From JAJZXY01 sp046706185 (GTDB taxonomy: Archaea; Thermoplasmatota; Thermoplasmata; Sysuiplasmatales; Sysuiplasmataceae), in contig JBJKPR010000002.1 of assembly GCA_046706185.1 (NCBI GenBank), forward strand, positions 33,389 through 97,388: a DNA stretch of 64,000 nt. Direction: 5' to 3'. Under the pieces are notes generated by a model. That model did no database searches and was not told where the DNA came from. It was given only the letters and a program-made list of their open reading frames with translations. A program made the translations under genes and the position numbers. Position 1 is the first letter of the stretch. The number at the start of each line of letters is the position of its first letter. This document shows, in pieces, positions 1 to 8,972 of this stretch.

Positions 1-1
1 T

Positions 2-160
2 CTCGGGCTCATGGCCGGGTCACTCATGTCGGTCATGGTTCTGAACATAGGCCCCAGGCGGTACTACGAGAAGATCGTGGCCAGGAGACTTCTTGCAAGG
101 ACAGGCATTGCCGTCGCCTTCCTGATACTTCTGACACTTGTGCCGTTCTTTGTGCAGTGA
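2..160 (+). CDS. C-terminal end of a membrane protein (partial)
   Basis: This open frame enters from before the window and ends at a TGA, leaving 52 codons. The visible part has a glycine/methionine-rich hydrophobic stretch, then a basic stretch (PRRYYEKIVARR), then a second strongly hydrophobic segment ending LVPFFVQ, as expected for the last one or two membrane segments of an integral membrane protein. The family cannot be named from this fragment. It reads in the same direction as the lysine genes that follow, but dapA has its own TATA box in the gap, so the two are probably transcribed separately. Confidence 0.6.
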   Translation, partial: LGLMAGSLMSVMVLNIGPRRYYEKIVARRLLARTGIAVAFLILLTLVPFFVQ

Positions 161-250
161 GCGCCGTGTTGCCGACCATCAGCGATACTGTGGCGCCATG
201 GTTTGCAGCATCTAACGAATTTCGTAATTCGAGTATCGAAATAGCAATTG

Positions 251-258
251 ATATATAT
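251..258 (+). promoter_or_regulatory. TATA box of the dapA-dapB-lysA-dapL operon
   Basis: ATATATAT is centred about 30 bp before the ATG at 285. The transcript would start a few bases before that ATG, which rules out the earlier in-frame GTG at 261 as start. Confidence 0.55.
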
Positions 259-284
259 TCGTGCTCTTTACACGACCCGATACA

Positions 285-1322
285 ATGTTGGCTGGAACCT
301 ACACGGCGCTCATAACACCCTTCCGGCATGACGGCGGCCTGGATACTGTGGGCATGGAAAGGCTGGTGGGATATCAAATTGAAAACGGCATCGACGGACT
401 CCTTGTCGCTGGAACAACAGGGGAGACGCCTGCGCTCAGCCACGGGGAGTATGAGAAGCTGATCACCAGCTTCGCTGCGCAGTGCAACGGGAATGTCAGG
501 ACAATGGCAAGCTGCGGCAAGAACAACTTCGAGGATGCGGTCACATACAGCAAACTTGCATCGGAGCTGGGATACAATTCAATCCTTCTTGTTGAACCAT
601 ATTACAACGGTCCAAGTTCTCTGGAGATAAGGAAAGAGTACATCGAGCCTATAGCCGAAGAAGTGCATGGCATCACCATCGTGCCTTATGTCATACCAGG
701 GAGGACGGGGACCCAGCTGCTTCCTCAGGATCTTGCGATACTGCACGCCGACCATGAACATGTGGACACAGTAAAGGAGGCAACCGGCAACATAGAGAAC
801 ATGAAGCTAACAAGGCAACTTTGCGGACAGGACTACTCCATAATGTCCGGCGACGACTCGCTCACCCACAGAATGATGACAGATGCTGAAATAGCCGCAA
901 ACGGGGTTATCTCGGTTATGTCCAACGTCTTTCCAAAGCAAGTGTCCGCAATGGTCAGGGCACTCAGAACTGGCGAGAGGAACAGGGCAGACGGGCTTGC
1001 ATCTGTTCTGGCGCCGTGGTTTGACCTTGTCACCATCAAGGTGTCGCAACTTGGAAGGTACGGTGAAACGGTTCAGAGGTTCCGCAACCCGCTTCCAGTC
1101 AAGACGATAATGAGCCTCTTCGGCATGCCGTCTGGCGGATGCAGGAGGCCGCTTGGAAAGGTGACCCGCTCAGGGCTGATGAAAATCGTTGAGACGACAA
1201 GAGCAACCATGGAGCACAGCCCGGAGCTGCTTTCACCCATCGAGGAGACGTTCGGTGTGGATATGGAAAAGAGGCTCGAAGACAGTGAACTTCTGAGAGG
1301 ACTCTGCTATGCAGAGAATTGA
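285..1322 (+). CDS. dapA: 4-hydroxy-tetrahydrodipicolinate synthase (DapA)
   Basis: DapA condenses pyruvate with aspartate semialdehyde, the first committed step of lysine/diaminopimelate synthesis. Seen: the start LAGTYTALITPF, the pyruvate-binding GTTGETPAL, VPYVIPGRTG with the proton-relay tyrosine, and DTVKEATGN with the Schiff-base lysine. At 345 residues it is longer than the usual 290-300; the extra length is a C-terminal tail after the RNPLPVK region. A GTG 24 bases upstream is in frame but lies before the expected transcription start. The 3' end overlaps dapB by 14 bp, so the two are translationally coupled. Its place as first gene of a dapA-dapB-lysA-dapL operon makes a biosynthetic role more likely than that of another aldolase of the family. 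Confidence 0.93.
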   Translation: MLAGTYTALITPFRHDGGLDTVGMERLVGYQIENGIDGLLVAGTTGETPALSHGEYEKLITSFAAQCNGNVRTMASCGKNNFEDAVTYSKLASELGYNSILLVEPYYNGPSSLEIRKEYIEPIAEEVHGITIVPYVIPGRTGTQLLPQDLAILHADHEHVDTVKEATGNIENMKLTRQLCGQDYSIMSGDDSLTHRMMTDAEIAANGVISVMSNVFPKQVSAMVRALRTGERNRADGLASVLAPWFDLVTIKVSQLGRYGETVQRFRNPLPVKTIMSLFGMPSGGCRRPLGKVTRSGLMKIVETTRATMEHSPELLSPIEETFGVDMEKRLEDSELLRGLCYAEN

Positions 1323-2079
1323 GATAGTGATCGTCGGTCTGTCGGGGAGGCTAGGCTCAACGGTCGCGAGGAACCTTCCTGAAAACATGGAGGTCGTGGC
1401 TGGAGTTGTCTCGACTGATTTTCCCTCGGACAGTTTTGACCTGTCGGGAAGGGATGTCCGGCTCATTCACACGGATGAAGCAGGTTCACTCCTCCCCGGC
1501 AGAGTCGTGGTTGACTGTTCCGCGCCTGCGGCCACGGAGGCCGTGATAGGAAAGGCAGCTGCAGCCGGTTCGCCTGCAGTAATCGCAACAACTGGCCACA
1601 GTGAAGCGCAATTGGAGAAAATAGCAGAGGCAGCCAGAAGCATTCCAATTGTGATGGAAAGCAATTTCTCAGTCGGGATGGCAGTGCTCAGGAGGATCGT
1701 GAAATGCGCTTTTCCACTGCCGGGGCTCTTCGAACTCTCGATCATGGAGAGACACAATTCATCCAAGAAGGATTCGCCTAGCGGGACTGCCAAGGATCTG
1801 GCTTCAAGAATCTCTGATCGCTACGGAGGTCTCAATGTCAAGCTCATTCCAGGGGCAAGGAAGGAGAGAGACCTGGAGATTGTAGCTGTCAGGGCAGGAA
1901 GGGGAGGCGGATCGGAGCACAGGATACTCGCGGAAGCGCCAAACGAAGAAATAGAACTGAGACATACGACAACGGGCAGCCTTGCCTTCGTAGATGGAAT
2001 AGTGCGATCCGTTGAATGGGTCGCCGACCATGCGAGGCAGAACGGACTGTATTCGCTGTCGGACGTGCTTGTCGACTGA
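1309..2079 (+). CDS. dapB: 4-hydroxy-tetrahydrodipicolinate reductase (DapB)
   Basis: DapB reduces the DapA product to tetrahydrodipicolinate with NAD(P)H. The 256-residue protein has an N-terminal Rossmann motif (IVGLSGRLG), the substrate-loop sequence ATTGHSE, the SNFSVGM segment, and the catalytic block ERHNSSKKDSPSGTAKDL containing the family's conserved lysine and PSGTA. HH in the classical ELHH is replaced by HN here, which other DapB proteins tolerate. The length is normal for the family (240-275). It starts inside the end of dapA and is followed after 23 bp by lysA. Its C-terminal part keeps the FVDGIVRSVEWV dimerisation region. Confidence 0.93.
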   Translation: MQRIEIVIVGLSGRLGSTVARNLPENMEVVAGVVSTDFPSDSFDLSGRDVRLIHTDEAGSLLPGRVVVDCSAPAATEAVIGKAAAAGSPAVIATTGHSEAQLEKIAEAARSIPIVMESNFSVGMAVLRRIVKCAFPLPGLFELSIMERHNSSKKDSPSGTAKDLASRISDRYGGLNVKLIPGARKERDLEIVAVRAGRGGGSEHRILAEAPNEEIELRHTTTGSLAFVDGIVRSVEWVADHARQNGLYSLSDVLVD

Positions 2080-2102
2080 AATATCGGCCTGGTGTTGCGC
2101 AC

Positions 2103-3401
2103 ATGATTGAGAGATTGGACTACGTAGAGAACAGAAACGGGGAAATGTACATAGACGGTGTTTCGGCCCTGGAAATAGCTTCAAGGTTCGGCACACCTGT
2201 CTACGTCTATTCGGAGAAAAGGATAAGGGCAAACTACAGAAGAATCCGCGATGCATTCAGAAGCAAGAGAAGCAAATTCAAGGCAAACTTCGCGGTGAAA
2301 TCGAACAACAACCTGACAACGCTCAACATAATCAGGAGCGAGGGCGCAGGTGCGGACTGCTCCTGTCCGGCCGAGATAATGCTTGCCAGAATGGCTGGCT
2401 TCGAGAGCAGCCAGATTCTGTATTCAGGCAACTACAACACCGACGAGGAACTGAGATACGGGCTTGATTCGGGGGCGATTATAAACCTCGACGACGGGCC
2501 TTTGCTCGAAAGGCTTCTAAAATACGGAAGGCCCGAAATACTCTCTTTCAGGATAAACCCCGGTCAGGGAAAAGGAAAGTACAAAGGGCTTGTCTTCGCA
2601 GGACCGGACGCCAAGTTTGGAATGATGGAGGAGGACGCCCTTCGTGCCTACAGGACAGCCAGGGATGCCGGCATAAAACGGTTCGGCCTGCATATGATGT
2701 CGGGATCCAACGTACTGGATCCGGATTACTTTCCTGCGATTACGGAGAGGCTGATGGATATCGCGGGCAGGATATCCGCGGAGCTGAAAATTGAATTTGA
2801 TTTCATAGACATAGGCGGCGGCTTCGGGGTGCCTTACCAGGAAGATGAAAACGAGCTGCCGATAAGTGAAGTTGCCGAGATGGTTGTTGCCAAGTTCGAG
2901 GAAAAGATTGCACTTTCAAAGACAATGGGTGATCCGACTCTGTTCATAGAGCCAGGCAGGTTCATCGTATGCGACGCAGGCATACTTCTTGCAACTGTCA
3001 CGCACGTGAAGAAGGCGGGCAAGAATTTTGTCGGCTGCGACGCGGGCATGAATACACTGCTCAGGCCGGCGCTCTACGGCGCATATCATGCAATACTGCC
3101 CGCAAGCAGGCTGGGGGACTCCGGGACAATGACGGCCAACGTGACAGGACAGATATGTGAGAATTCAGACATAATGGGGAAGGACAGGGTCCTTCCGGAG
3201 CTTGTTCAGGGTGACCTGCTTGCCTTCCTGAACTGCGGTGCGTACGGCTATTCCATGGCAAGCAACTACAACACAAGAACGATGCCAGCAGAGTCGTTTG
3301 TTCTTGACGGAAAGGCGTACCTGACGAGGGAGAGGGAAACAATGACAGATTTCGTGAGAAGACAGATCGTTCCTCCGGCAATCATGAGGGATGTGCAATG
3401 A
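2103..3401 (+). CDS. lysA: Diaminopimelate decarboxylase (LysA)
   Basis: LysA is a fold-type III PLP enzyme that decarboxylates meso-diaminopimelate to lysine. Motifs in order: FAVKSNNN with the PLP lysine, HMMSGSNV, the phosphate-binding DIGGGFGVPY, EPGRFIV, the catalytic cysteine block ICENSDI, and CGAYGYSMASNYN near the C terminus. The ATG chosen gives 432 residues, matching the family (about 420-440), and starts just after dapB; an in-frame upstream ATG would overlap dapB by 64 bp and add a non-conserved leader. The stop overlaps the dapL start as ATGA. The enzyme needs meso-DAP, so an epimerase (DapF) must be encoded elsewhere. Confidence 0.94.
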   Translation: MIERLDYVENRNGEMYIDGVSALEIASRFGTPVYVYSEKRIRANYRRIRDAFRSKRSKFKANFAVKSNNNLTTLNIIRSEGAGADCSCPAEIMLARMAGFESSQILYSGNYNTDEELRYGLDSGAIINLDDGPLLERLLKYGRPEILSFRINPGQGKGKYKGLVFAGPDAKFGMMEEDALRAYRTARDAGIKRFGLHMMSGSNVLDPDYFPAITERLMDIAGRISAELKIEFDFIDIGGGFGVPYQEDENELPISEVAEMVVAKFEEKIALSKTMGDPTLFIEPGRFIVCDAGILLATVTHVKKAGKNFVGCDAGMNTLLRPALYGAYHAILPASRLGDSGTMTANVTGQICENSDIMGKDRVLPELVQGDLLAFLNCGAYGYSMASNYNTRTMPAESFVLDGKAYLTRERETMTDFVRRQIVPPAIMRDVQ

Positions 3402-4567
3402 AAACAGCGAGCAGGGTTGAAACACTTCCGCCGTACATATTTGCCGACCTTGAAAAACTTGAGGAGCAGAAGAAGAAGGAGGGGATCGACGTCATATCGC
3501 TCGGCATAGGTGACCCTGACATAAGGCCCCCGTCATTCGTCATTTACGCTCTTGTCAAGGCGCTTGAAGGAGAGAGGGCACACCAGTATTCATCGAGCCA
3601 CGGAGAACGCCATTTCAGGGAGGCGGTTGCAGACTGGTATGACAAGAGGTTCGGGGTGAAGCTAGACCCCGACAGGGAGGTATGCTCACTCATCGGTTCA
3701 AAAGAAGGACTTGCCAACTTCGCAAGGGCCTTTGTGGACCCGGGCGATCTGGTGGGTGTGCCGGATCCCGGCTATCCTGTTTATGCACAGGGGGCGGCAC
3801 TGCTGTCCGATGGGAGACCGGTAACGCTCGAAATGAACGACAGCTTCCTTCCCGTCCTTCCGTTCGCAGGAGGAATGAAGATCATCTACCTGAATTATCC
3901 GAACAACCCTACTGCGGCCTTTGCCAGCCTGGACGATGTCAACAACTTTGTCGATGCAGCTCACGGGGCAGGGTCGATCCTTTGCTACGACAACGCCTAT
4001 TCGGAACAGTATTTTGGAACAGACATTCCCCCCTCGATCCTTCAGACGAAGCATTCCAGGGAAGGGATCGTGGAATTCCATTCCCTCAGCAAAACGTTCA
4101 ACATGACAGGCTTCAGGATCGGCTTTGCAGCAGGGGATGAAAACCTGATATCCGGCCTCAGGAAAGTGAAATCCCAGATAGACTCCGGCATACCGAAGTT
4201 CATACAGGCTGCTGGAACGGCAGCGCTCGGAAAATACACGGGAAGGGAGAGACCGCCAGAGCTCAGCAGGAACGCCGAAGAGCTTGAAAGAAGGATGAGA
4301 TGCCTTGTCGACGGTTTGAACGGCATGGGCTTCGACGCAAAGATGCCTGCTGGAACGTTCTATCTCTGGCTGCCCGTCAACGGAAGCGGCTCGGAAATGG
4401 TGAGGGCGATGATAGAGGCAGGCATAGTGGCCACCCCCGGGATTGCGTTCGGAAAGCGTGGCGAGAGGTTTGTGAGGTTCGCTGTCACGGAGCCTATTGA
4501 GAGAGTCCAGGAGGCGGTCAGAAGACTGGCCGGGACCGATGCAGTAGCGAAGTTTGCAGTCAGGTGA
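3398..4567 (+). CDS. dapL: LL-diaminopimelate aminotransferase (DapL)
   Basis: This is a class I PLP aminotransferase of 389 residues. Visible motifs are VISLGIGDPDIRPP near the N terminus, QYSSSHGERHFREAVADWY, the cofactor-binding NYPNNPT, the aspartate region CYDNAYSEQ, and the Schiff-base lysine in SLSKTFNMTGFRIGF. The last gene of an operon with dapA, dapB and lysA, it is best read as DapL, which turns tetrahydrodipicolinate plus glutamate directly into LL-DAP and bypasses the succinylase/acetylase steps; no dapC, dapD or dapE is present here. From sequence alone another aspartate-type aminotransferase could not be excluded, so the substrate rests on context. Start ATG overlaps the lysA stop. 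Confidence 0.88.
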   Translation: MKTASRVETLPPYIFADLEKLEEQKKKEGIDVISLGIGDPDIRPPSFVIYALVKALEGERAHQYSSSHGERHFREAVADWYDKRFGVKLDPDREVCSLIGSKEGLANFARAFVDPGDLVGVPDPGYPVYAQGAALLSDGRPVTLEMNDSFLPVLPFAGGMKIIYLNYPNNPTAAFASLDDVNNFVDAAHGAGSILCYDNAYSEQYFGTDIPPSILQTKHSREGIVEFHSLSKTFNMTGFRIGFAAGDENLISGLRKVKSQIDSGIPKFIQAAGTAALGKYTGRERPPELSRNAEELERRMRCLVDGLNGMGFDAKMPAGTFYLWLPVNGSGSEMVRAMIEAGIVATPGIAFGKRGERFVRFAVTEPIERVQEAVRRLAGTDAVAKFAVR

Positions 4568-4581
4568 GTGCAGGGGTTTTC

Positions 4582-5100
4582 TCAGAGCAGTCTTTCCAGC
4601 TCTGTCCATCCATAGCTGACCTCCTCAAGGTCGGACAATCCTATTGTAATCGCCCTTTCCCCTGTCAGCCTGCCACCGAGCTTTTCGTAGAACTTCCTTG
4701 CAGGATTATCTGCGAGGACCCATGTCATTGTGGAATTGAAACCGTCTGCAAGAAGCTGGCGCGCAGACAACCTGAGAAGCTCCCTCCCTATCCCCCTCTG
4801 CTGGCAGTTCTTCAGTATGTAAAGGGCATAGATTTCTGAAGTAAACCGGGGATCCATGTCTCTTGCAGGCCCTGACCTGCAGAAACCTACAATCCGGCGG
4901 CCGGACTCGGCAACAATAATACTGGTCTTCTTTTCTGCTATCCATTCCTTCCACCGCTCTGCCCTTGTATCGTACGAAAAGCTTGCAAGCACTTCCGGAT
5001 CAACCATGCCTGCGTATGTAGCCCGCCAGCTGTCAATATGAACAACCGCAATCTGCAGGGCATCCCCCGCTGAAGCATGACGGCAGCGCAGACATTCCAT
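4582..5100 (-). CDS. GNAT-family N-acetyltransferase
   Basis: A 172-residue GCN5-related acetyltransferase. The acetyl-CoA pyrophosphate loop is visible as QQRGIGREL at about residue 100, preceded by the beta-4 strand EIYALYILK and followed by the alpha-4/beta-5 region with NPARKFYEKLGG. The N-terminal WRATYAGMVDPEVL is typical of the broad RimI/GNAT group. The substrate cannot be told. It converges on dapL with only 14 bp between the stops, and its own promoter lies toward the hxlR gene. Confidence 0.85.
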   Translation of the reverse strand: MECLRCRHASAGDALQIAVVHIDSWRATYAGMVDPEVLASFSYDTRAERWKEWIAEKKTSIIVAESGRRIVGFCRSGPARDMDPRFTSEIYALYILKNCQQRGIGRELLRLSARQLLADGFNSTMTWVLADNPARKFYEKLGGRLTGERAITIGLSDLEEVSYGWTELERLL

Positions 5101-5158
5101 GGGGGTCTGGATTGCATCATCCCGATAAAAGAAGTGTGAAGTGCAGCAGCGGCCCTAC

Positions 5159-5166
5159 TTTATATA
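5159..5166 (+). promoter_or_regulatory. TATA box of the HxlR regulator gene
   Basis: TTTATATA lies 38 bp before the TTG start, predicting a leader of only about 10-15 nt. The adjacent A-rich sequence has no clear Shine-Dalgarno motif. Confidence 0.5.
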
Positions 5167-5203
5167 CCAGGTAAAAAATCAAGACCAGATAAAGTGATTT
5201 GAG

Positions 5204-5602
5204 TTGAACGCGCAAACCGAGATCGACCAGAGCACCGTCAGGGAATGTGCATTTGCGTCCAGCTTTTTCAACCAGCTGAGCAAGAAGTGGACAATGCCGG
5301 TGATACACGCCATAGGGCTTCGTCCGAGTGCCAGGTTCAACGAGCTCAAGCGAATGATCGAGGGAATAAGTGCCGCATGCCTTTCGGACAGGCTGGCCGA
5401 GCTTGAGAAGGCAGGGGTGATTGTCAGAAGGGTATATCCGGAGACACCACCGAGGGTCGAATACAGCCTCACGGACAAGGGACTGGAGCTCAGGGCACTG
5501 CTTTCCGGTCTTGTGGACTGGGTGAGGAAAAACAGTTCGACGAACGGCGACGGGATGAAGAAGAGGGAGAATCCTCTGTTCCACCCTCAGGGACCACGCT
5601 GA
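5204..5602 (+). CDS. HxlR-family winged-helix transcriptional regulator
   Basis: A 132-residue DNA-binding protein with a TTG start. The HxlR/DUF24 signature is complete: SKKWTMPVIHAI, then RFNELKRMIEGISAACLSDRLAELEKAGVIVRRVYPETPPRVEYSLTD as an open pattern of recognition helix plus wing. A single cysteine (REC, residue 15) sits just before the domain, where redox- or electrophile-sensing members often carry their reactive cysteine; sensing by it here is inference. The C-terminal 30 residues are basic and look disordered. It ends 3 bp from the convergent antiporter gene, so its target may lie elsewhere or be itself. Confidence 0.9.
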   Translation: MNAQTEIDQSTVRECAFASSFFNQLSKKWTMPVIHAIGLRPSARFNELKRMIEGISAACLSDRLAELEKAGVIVRRVYPETPPRVEYSLTDKGLELRALLSGLVDWVRKNSSTNGDGMKKRENPLFHPQGPR

Positions 5603-5605
5603 CAT

Positions 5606-7498
5606 TCACTTCAGCTGTGGCGGATAGATCCCATCGTGGAACTCCTTTGCCTTCTGCGACTTGGATTTTGGCAATATGTATCCGACATGGGCGCCAGCTC
5701 CTCTGTGGGATACGTGTTCCTGCCTTTCCACGAACTCACTCTTGAGGGGTGGATAGGCACTGCCGTATGTGCCGGAACCTTTCGAGGCACGTCCGAACTC
5801 GACCTCTGAATGTTCCCTCATGGCAAAGGAAGAGTGCCTGCCAAGTGCATTGTAGTTTGCCTTCATCGAATGAAGCATGAAGAGGACATAGACCGCTATC
5901 GGGACAAGCGCCGCGGGTATGTATATGCTGGAAATCGCGACAACAGCGACAGATGTAATCATAAGGCCTGAAACGAGCCTTATCACGAGGTTAAGGATTT
6001 CGGGAATTCCCTTGCTGTTCGGCACACCTATGTTTGCGTAATTGATCAGGCTTATCGACGCGTTGAGATCCTTCTTCAGGACAAGAACAGCCATGTATGC
6101 GGACACGAGCGCCGCTCCCATTGGTATCGCCTTGTAAGGGAATGACACGAAAACGGAGGCTGCGCACGAGACGATGAATGACCACAAGGGCAGCGTCGAC
6201 CTCCTGGCGTTTCCGTATATGTTGAGCGCCTGGGGCATGACAAGCTTTGAGAAAGTCCTCGATATGAGGAGTGCACTAAAACGAACGTAGCGCGGGACGA
6301 ACCTGGAGAGCTTCAAGACAAGCTTCGAGGAATTCTTGAGCACAGGCAGCGCTATAAGGTCCATGATAAGTGAGAAAGGGCCGGCTATTGCATAGAGCTG
6401 CTCTGCATATGATACGCCCAGAGAGCTTCCTCCCACGCTTGCAAACAGCATCGATTCTGCCCCCCTGAAGGCTGAAGTGCTCCCCACGAAGAAGGCATGC
6501 CTGGAGGGGAAACCGATGAGCATTGCGACGCTTGTTGTTATTATGAGGTCTGAAACAAGCATCAGCGGGACGGCTGCCGCAACCATTGGCAGGACCATGA
6601 CGATCACGGCAGGGTTGATCATCATGCCGAAGTACACGAAGAAGATGGCAACAAACGCATCCCTCATCGACATGAGTTTTGTCTTAAGTCGCTCTGTCAT
6701 CTTCGTTTCGGCAAAAACCATGCCTATGAAGAATGCGCCTATGAGGGACTGGACGTACAGTGCGTCTGCAAGGGCGGCGGACACAAACACTATTCCGAGC
6801 GCGAAAAGGATGAACATCTCGTCACTCTTTATGACATCGAGATGCCTGACAACTCTTGGAATCACAAAGATTGCAAGCAGAATGAAGAACATGTAGAATA
6901 TGCCTATGCCGGAGACAAGCTCCCAGATGTTTGCAGGTGCGCTCCCGGCAGTCATTGTCAGGCCGCCGGCGACTGTCAGAAGAAGCATCGCGATGAAATC
7001 TTCAACAACGCTCATTCCTATGATGAAATCTGTCTCAGGGGCAGTGAGCTTTCCTATCTCCATGAGTGTCTTCGCTGCAACTGCCGATGACCCTGTCCCT
7101 ATTATGGCAGCGAGGAAAAACGAGTCCTCAAGGGGCCACCTCATCAGTACTCCGAGGAGGATGCCCAGGAACATATCTATGCCGAAGTTGAAAATCGCAA
7201 GTATTGTGGCTGCTGTTCTTGTCTTCTTGAGCTTGCTTACAGAAAACTCGAGCCCGACGAAGAAAAGCAGCAGGATCAATCCCATCCTCGCGAAGTAGCT
7301 GACTATTTCCGTGTTCTGTATCAGGCCGTTGTAAGTGTGGCCCATGAGCGTTATGCTGATGTACGGACCAATGAGGGCGCCTACCGCGATGTAACCGAGT
7401 ATGACTGACTGCCCGAGCCTGGCCGCCAGACCGGCCCCTATGAATGCAAGAAGCATCATTATACCGAACTGGAAGAACAGGGTTGAGTCCGTTATCAA
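5606..7498 (-). CDS. CPA2-family monovalent cation:proton antiporter
   Basis: A 630-residue integral membrane protein of the KefB/NapA-type sodium/proton exchanger fold. Seen: LGQSVILGYIAVGALIGPY, LILLLFFVGLEFS, and the ion-site helix around IGTGSSAVAAKTLMEIG followed by GMSVVEDFIAMLLLT. About twelve hydrophobic segments fill residues 1-390. A further set of membrane segments follows at about 420-530, and then a soluble tail rich in charged residues. There is no TrkA-N/RCK domain, unlike KefB/KefC. It probably sets cytoplasmic pH or sodium; potassium is also possible. It is a single gene, converging on hxlR. Confidence 0.88.
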   Translation of the reverse strand: MITDSTLFFQFGIMMLLAFIGAGLAARLGQSVILGYIAVGALIGPYISITLMGHTYNGLIQNTEIVSYFARMGLILLLFFVGLEFSVSKLKKTRTAATILAIFNFGIDMFLGILLGVLMRWPLEDSFFLAAIIGTGSSAVAAKTLMEIGKLTAPETDFIIGMSVVEDFIAMLLLTVAGGLTMTAGSAPANIWELVSGIGIFYMFFILLAIFVIPRVVRHLDVIKSDEMFILFALGIVFVSAALADALYVQSLIGAFFIGMVFAETKMTERLKTKLMSMRDAFVAIFFVYFGMMINPAVIVMVLPMVAAAVPLMLVSDLIITTSVAMLIGFPSRHAFFVGSTSAFRGAESMLFASVGGSSLGVSYAEQLYAIAGPFSLIMDLIALPVLKNSSKLVLKLSRFVPRYVRFSALLISRTFSKLVMPQALNIYGNARRSTLPLWSFIVSCAASVFVSFPYKAIPMGAALVSAYMAVLVLKKDLNASISLINYANIGVPNSKGIPEILNLVIRLVSGLMITSVAVVAISSIYIPAALVPIAVYVLFMLHSMKANYNALGRHSSFAMREHSEVEFGRASKGSGTYGSAYPPLKSEFVERQEHVSHRGAGAHVGYILPKSKSQKAKEFHDGIYPPQLK

Positions 7499-7738
7499 GG
7501 GCAGCCGCCCCGGCAGTTGTTGGCGGACATGATGCGGCCGTCCGGTAGAGAATGTGACATACAGCGCAAGTGCATCCCATTTTCACTAATGCGGCAATCC
7601 TTACTTAAGTCTTATGTGGGTAGCTGACATTTGTCTGACATTGCTGTTGCACACACCAAGTAGCGCGGAACGGAGGGGAAGACTGGAACGTGTGAATGAT
7701 TAAATGTTTTCCTGCGCTTCTAGCATGATGGTGCTCCA

Positions 7739-8374
7739 TTGAAAAGGCCAGACATCACGGTCAACTGCGCCGCTTCGATTGACGGAAAAATCTCCACAGC
7801 CCGAAGGAAGATGATCGGCATTTCGGACGAGGCAGACTTGAGAAGGGTGATGAAGCTAAGGGGGGAGCATAGTGCAATTGCGGTGGGCATCGGGACTATA
7901 CTTGCTGACGATCCTTCTCTCACGCTCAGGGGAGAGGAAAGTGGAGGGCAGCAGCCAGCAAAAGTAGTGTTTGACTCAGACGGCAGAACACCGGCCACAG
8001 CGAGGGTGCTCAAAGGCGGTGCGACATACATAGTTACATCATCGTCGTGCAGGAAGCGCGTCGGGAGAGCCGTGATGCTCAGATGCGGAGCGAAAAAGGT
8101 GGACATCCCCCGTGCTCTGGAGATGCTCTACGACAGAGGGATAAGGTCAATGCTCGTAGAGGGGGGAGGAGAGATCATTTTCGAGCTTGCAAGGTTGCAT
8201 ATGATAGACAGGCTGTCGGTATATATTTCGCCCGTCATAATAGGTGGCAGAAGCGCTCCGACCATTGCAGACGGCAGGGGATTTGAGAGCGAGGCGGACT
8301 TTGCGAGGTTCAGGCTGCTTTCTGCGGGCGTGTTCGGTGATGGTGTTCTTGCCGAATATGAGAGGGCGGACTGA
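7739..8374 (+). CDS. RibD C-terminal-type reductase, archaeal riboflavin pathway
   Basis: The 211-residue protein matches the archaeal 2,5-diamino-6-(ribosylamino)-pyrimidinone 5'-phosphate reductase, an NADPH-dependent early step of riboflavin/F420 synthesis. Motifs: VNCAASIDGKIST at the N terminus, the block GEHSAIAVGIGTILADDPSLTLR read as a continuous dihydrofolate-reductase-like strand-loop, MLVEGGGEII (glycine-rich nicotinamide-cofactor region), and YISPVIIGG. The start is TTG; a TATA-like GATTAAAT lies about 37 bp upstream, and the preceding ATG codons are out of frame. It is followed after 12 bp by the Mut7-C gene. Confidence 0.88.
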   Translation: MKRPDITVNCAASIDGKISTARRKMIGISDEADLRRVMKLRGEHSAIAVGIGTILADDPSLTLRGEESGGQQPAKVVFDSDGRTPATARVLKGGATYIVTSSSCRKRVGRAVMLRCGAKKVDIPRALEMLYDRGIRSMLVEGGGEIIFELARLHMIDRLSVYISPVIIGGRSAPTIADGRGFESEADFARFRLLSAGVFGDGVLAEYERAD

Positions 8375-8386
8375 AAAGAGGGTGGC

Positions 8387-8875
8387 TTGCCAGTGACGAC
8401 GGGCACGGAGGCTGAACAGGACAGGATCAGGTTCATTGCGGACAATATGCTCGGCAGGCTCGCAAGATGGCTCAGGATAATGGGATACGACACGGTCTAT
8501 GTCAGGTCTGGAGAGGACAGCGAGATAATACGCATCTCGGAATCTGAGAACAGGGTAATACTCACCAGGGACAGGCAGATGATGATGAGAAGGGGCGTCA
8601 ATGCATTCTTCATCGAGGAGATACAGACTGAGAAACAGCTGGATAGTGTTACAGCACGGTTCAACCTCCCTTTCAGGGAGGACGCCATGAGATGCAGCTT
8701 CTGCAACGGGCAGCTGCACCGGAGGGGAAAGGAGGAATTGAAGGATATTGTCCCTGAGGGGGTGTTTGAAAGAAATGAACTCTTCTATCAGTGCACTTCG
8801 TGCATGAAGGTATACTGGCGCGGGTCACACTGGAAAAGGATAGAGCAGGTTATTGAGAGAGCCACGAGTCACTGA
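8387..8875 (+). CDS. Mut7-C RNase-like domain protein with zinc ribbon
   Basis: A 162-residue protein with a PIN-like N-terminal half (FIADNMLGRLARWLRIMGYDT, then VILTRDRQM) carrying the conserved acidic residues expected in Mut7-C domains, and a C-terminal zinc ribbon formed by CSFC and CTSC about 80 residues apart from the fold's start. The group is proposed to be ribonucleases, but activity in archaea is largely unproven. The start is TTG with a purine-rich GAGGGTGG just ahead. It probably shares a transcript with the riboflavin reductase. Confidence 0.85.
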   Translation: MPVTTGTEAEQDRIRFIADNMLGRLARWLRIMGYDTVYVRSGEDSEIIRISESENRVILTRDRQMMMRRGVNAFFIEEIQTEKQLDSVTARFNLPFREDAMRCSFCNGQLHRRGKEELKDIVPEGVFERNELFYQCTSCMKVYWRGSHWKRIEQVIERATSH

Positions 8876-8972
8876 AGCAAACGGCACCCAGGCCAAGAAA
8901 GGAGTGGTGAACAGTTTATGTGGTCAGGCCGTATGGGCTGACTGTCACTAGCTGACGGGGCAGAGACTGAAG

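Noticed and set aside
3698..4609. A 303-codon open frame on the minus strand opposite dapL
   Set aside because: It lies fully antisense to a well-supported aminotransferase; its protein is Arg/His/Pro-rich without motifs and is a by-product of the dapL codon pattern.
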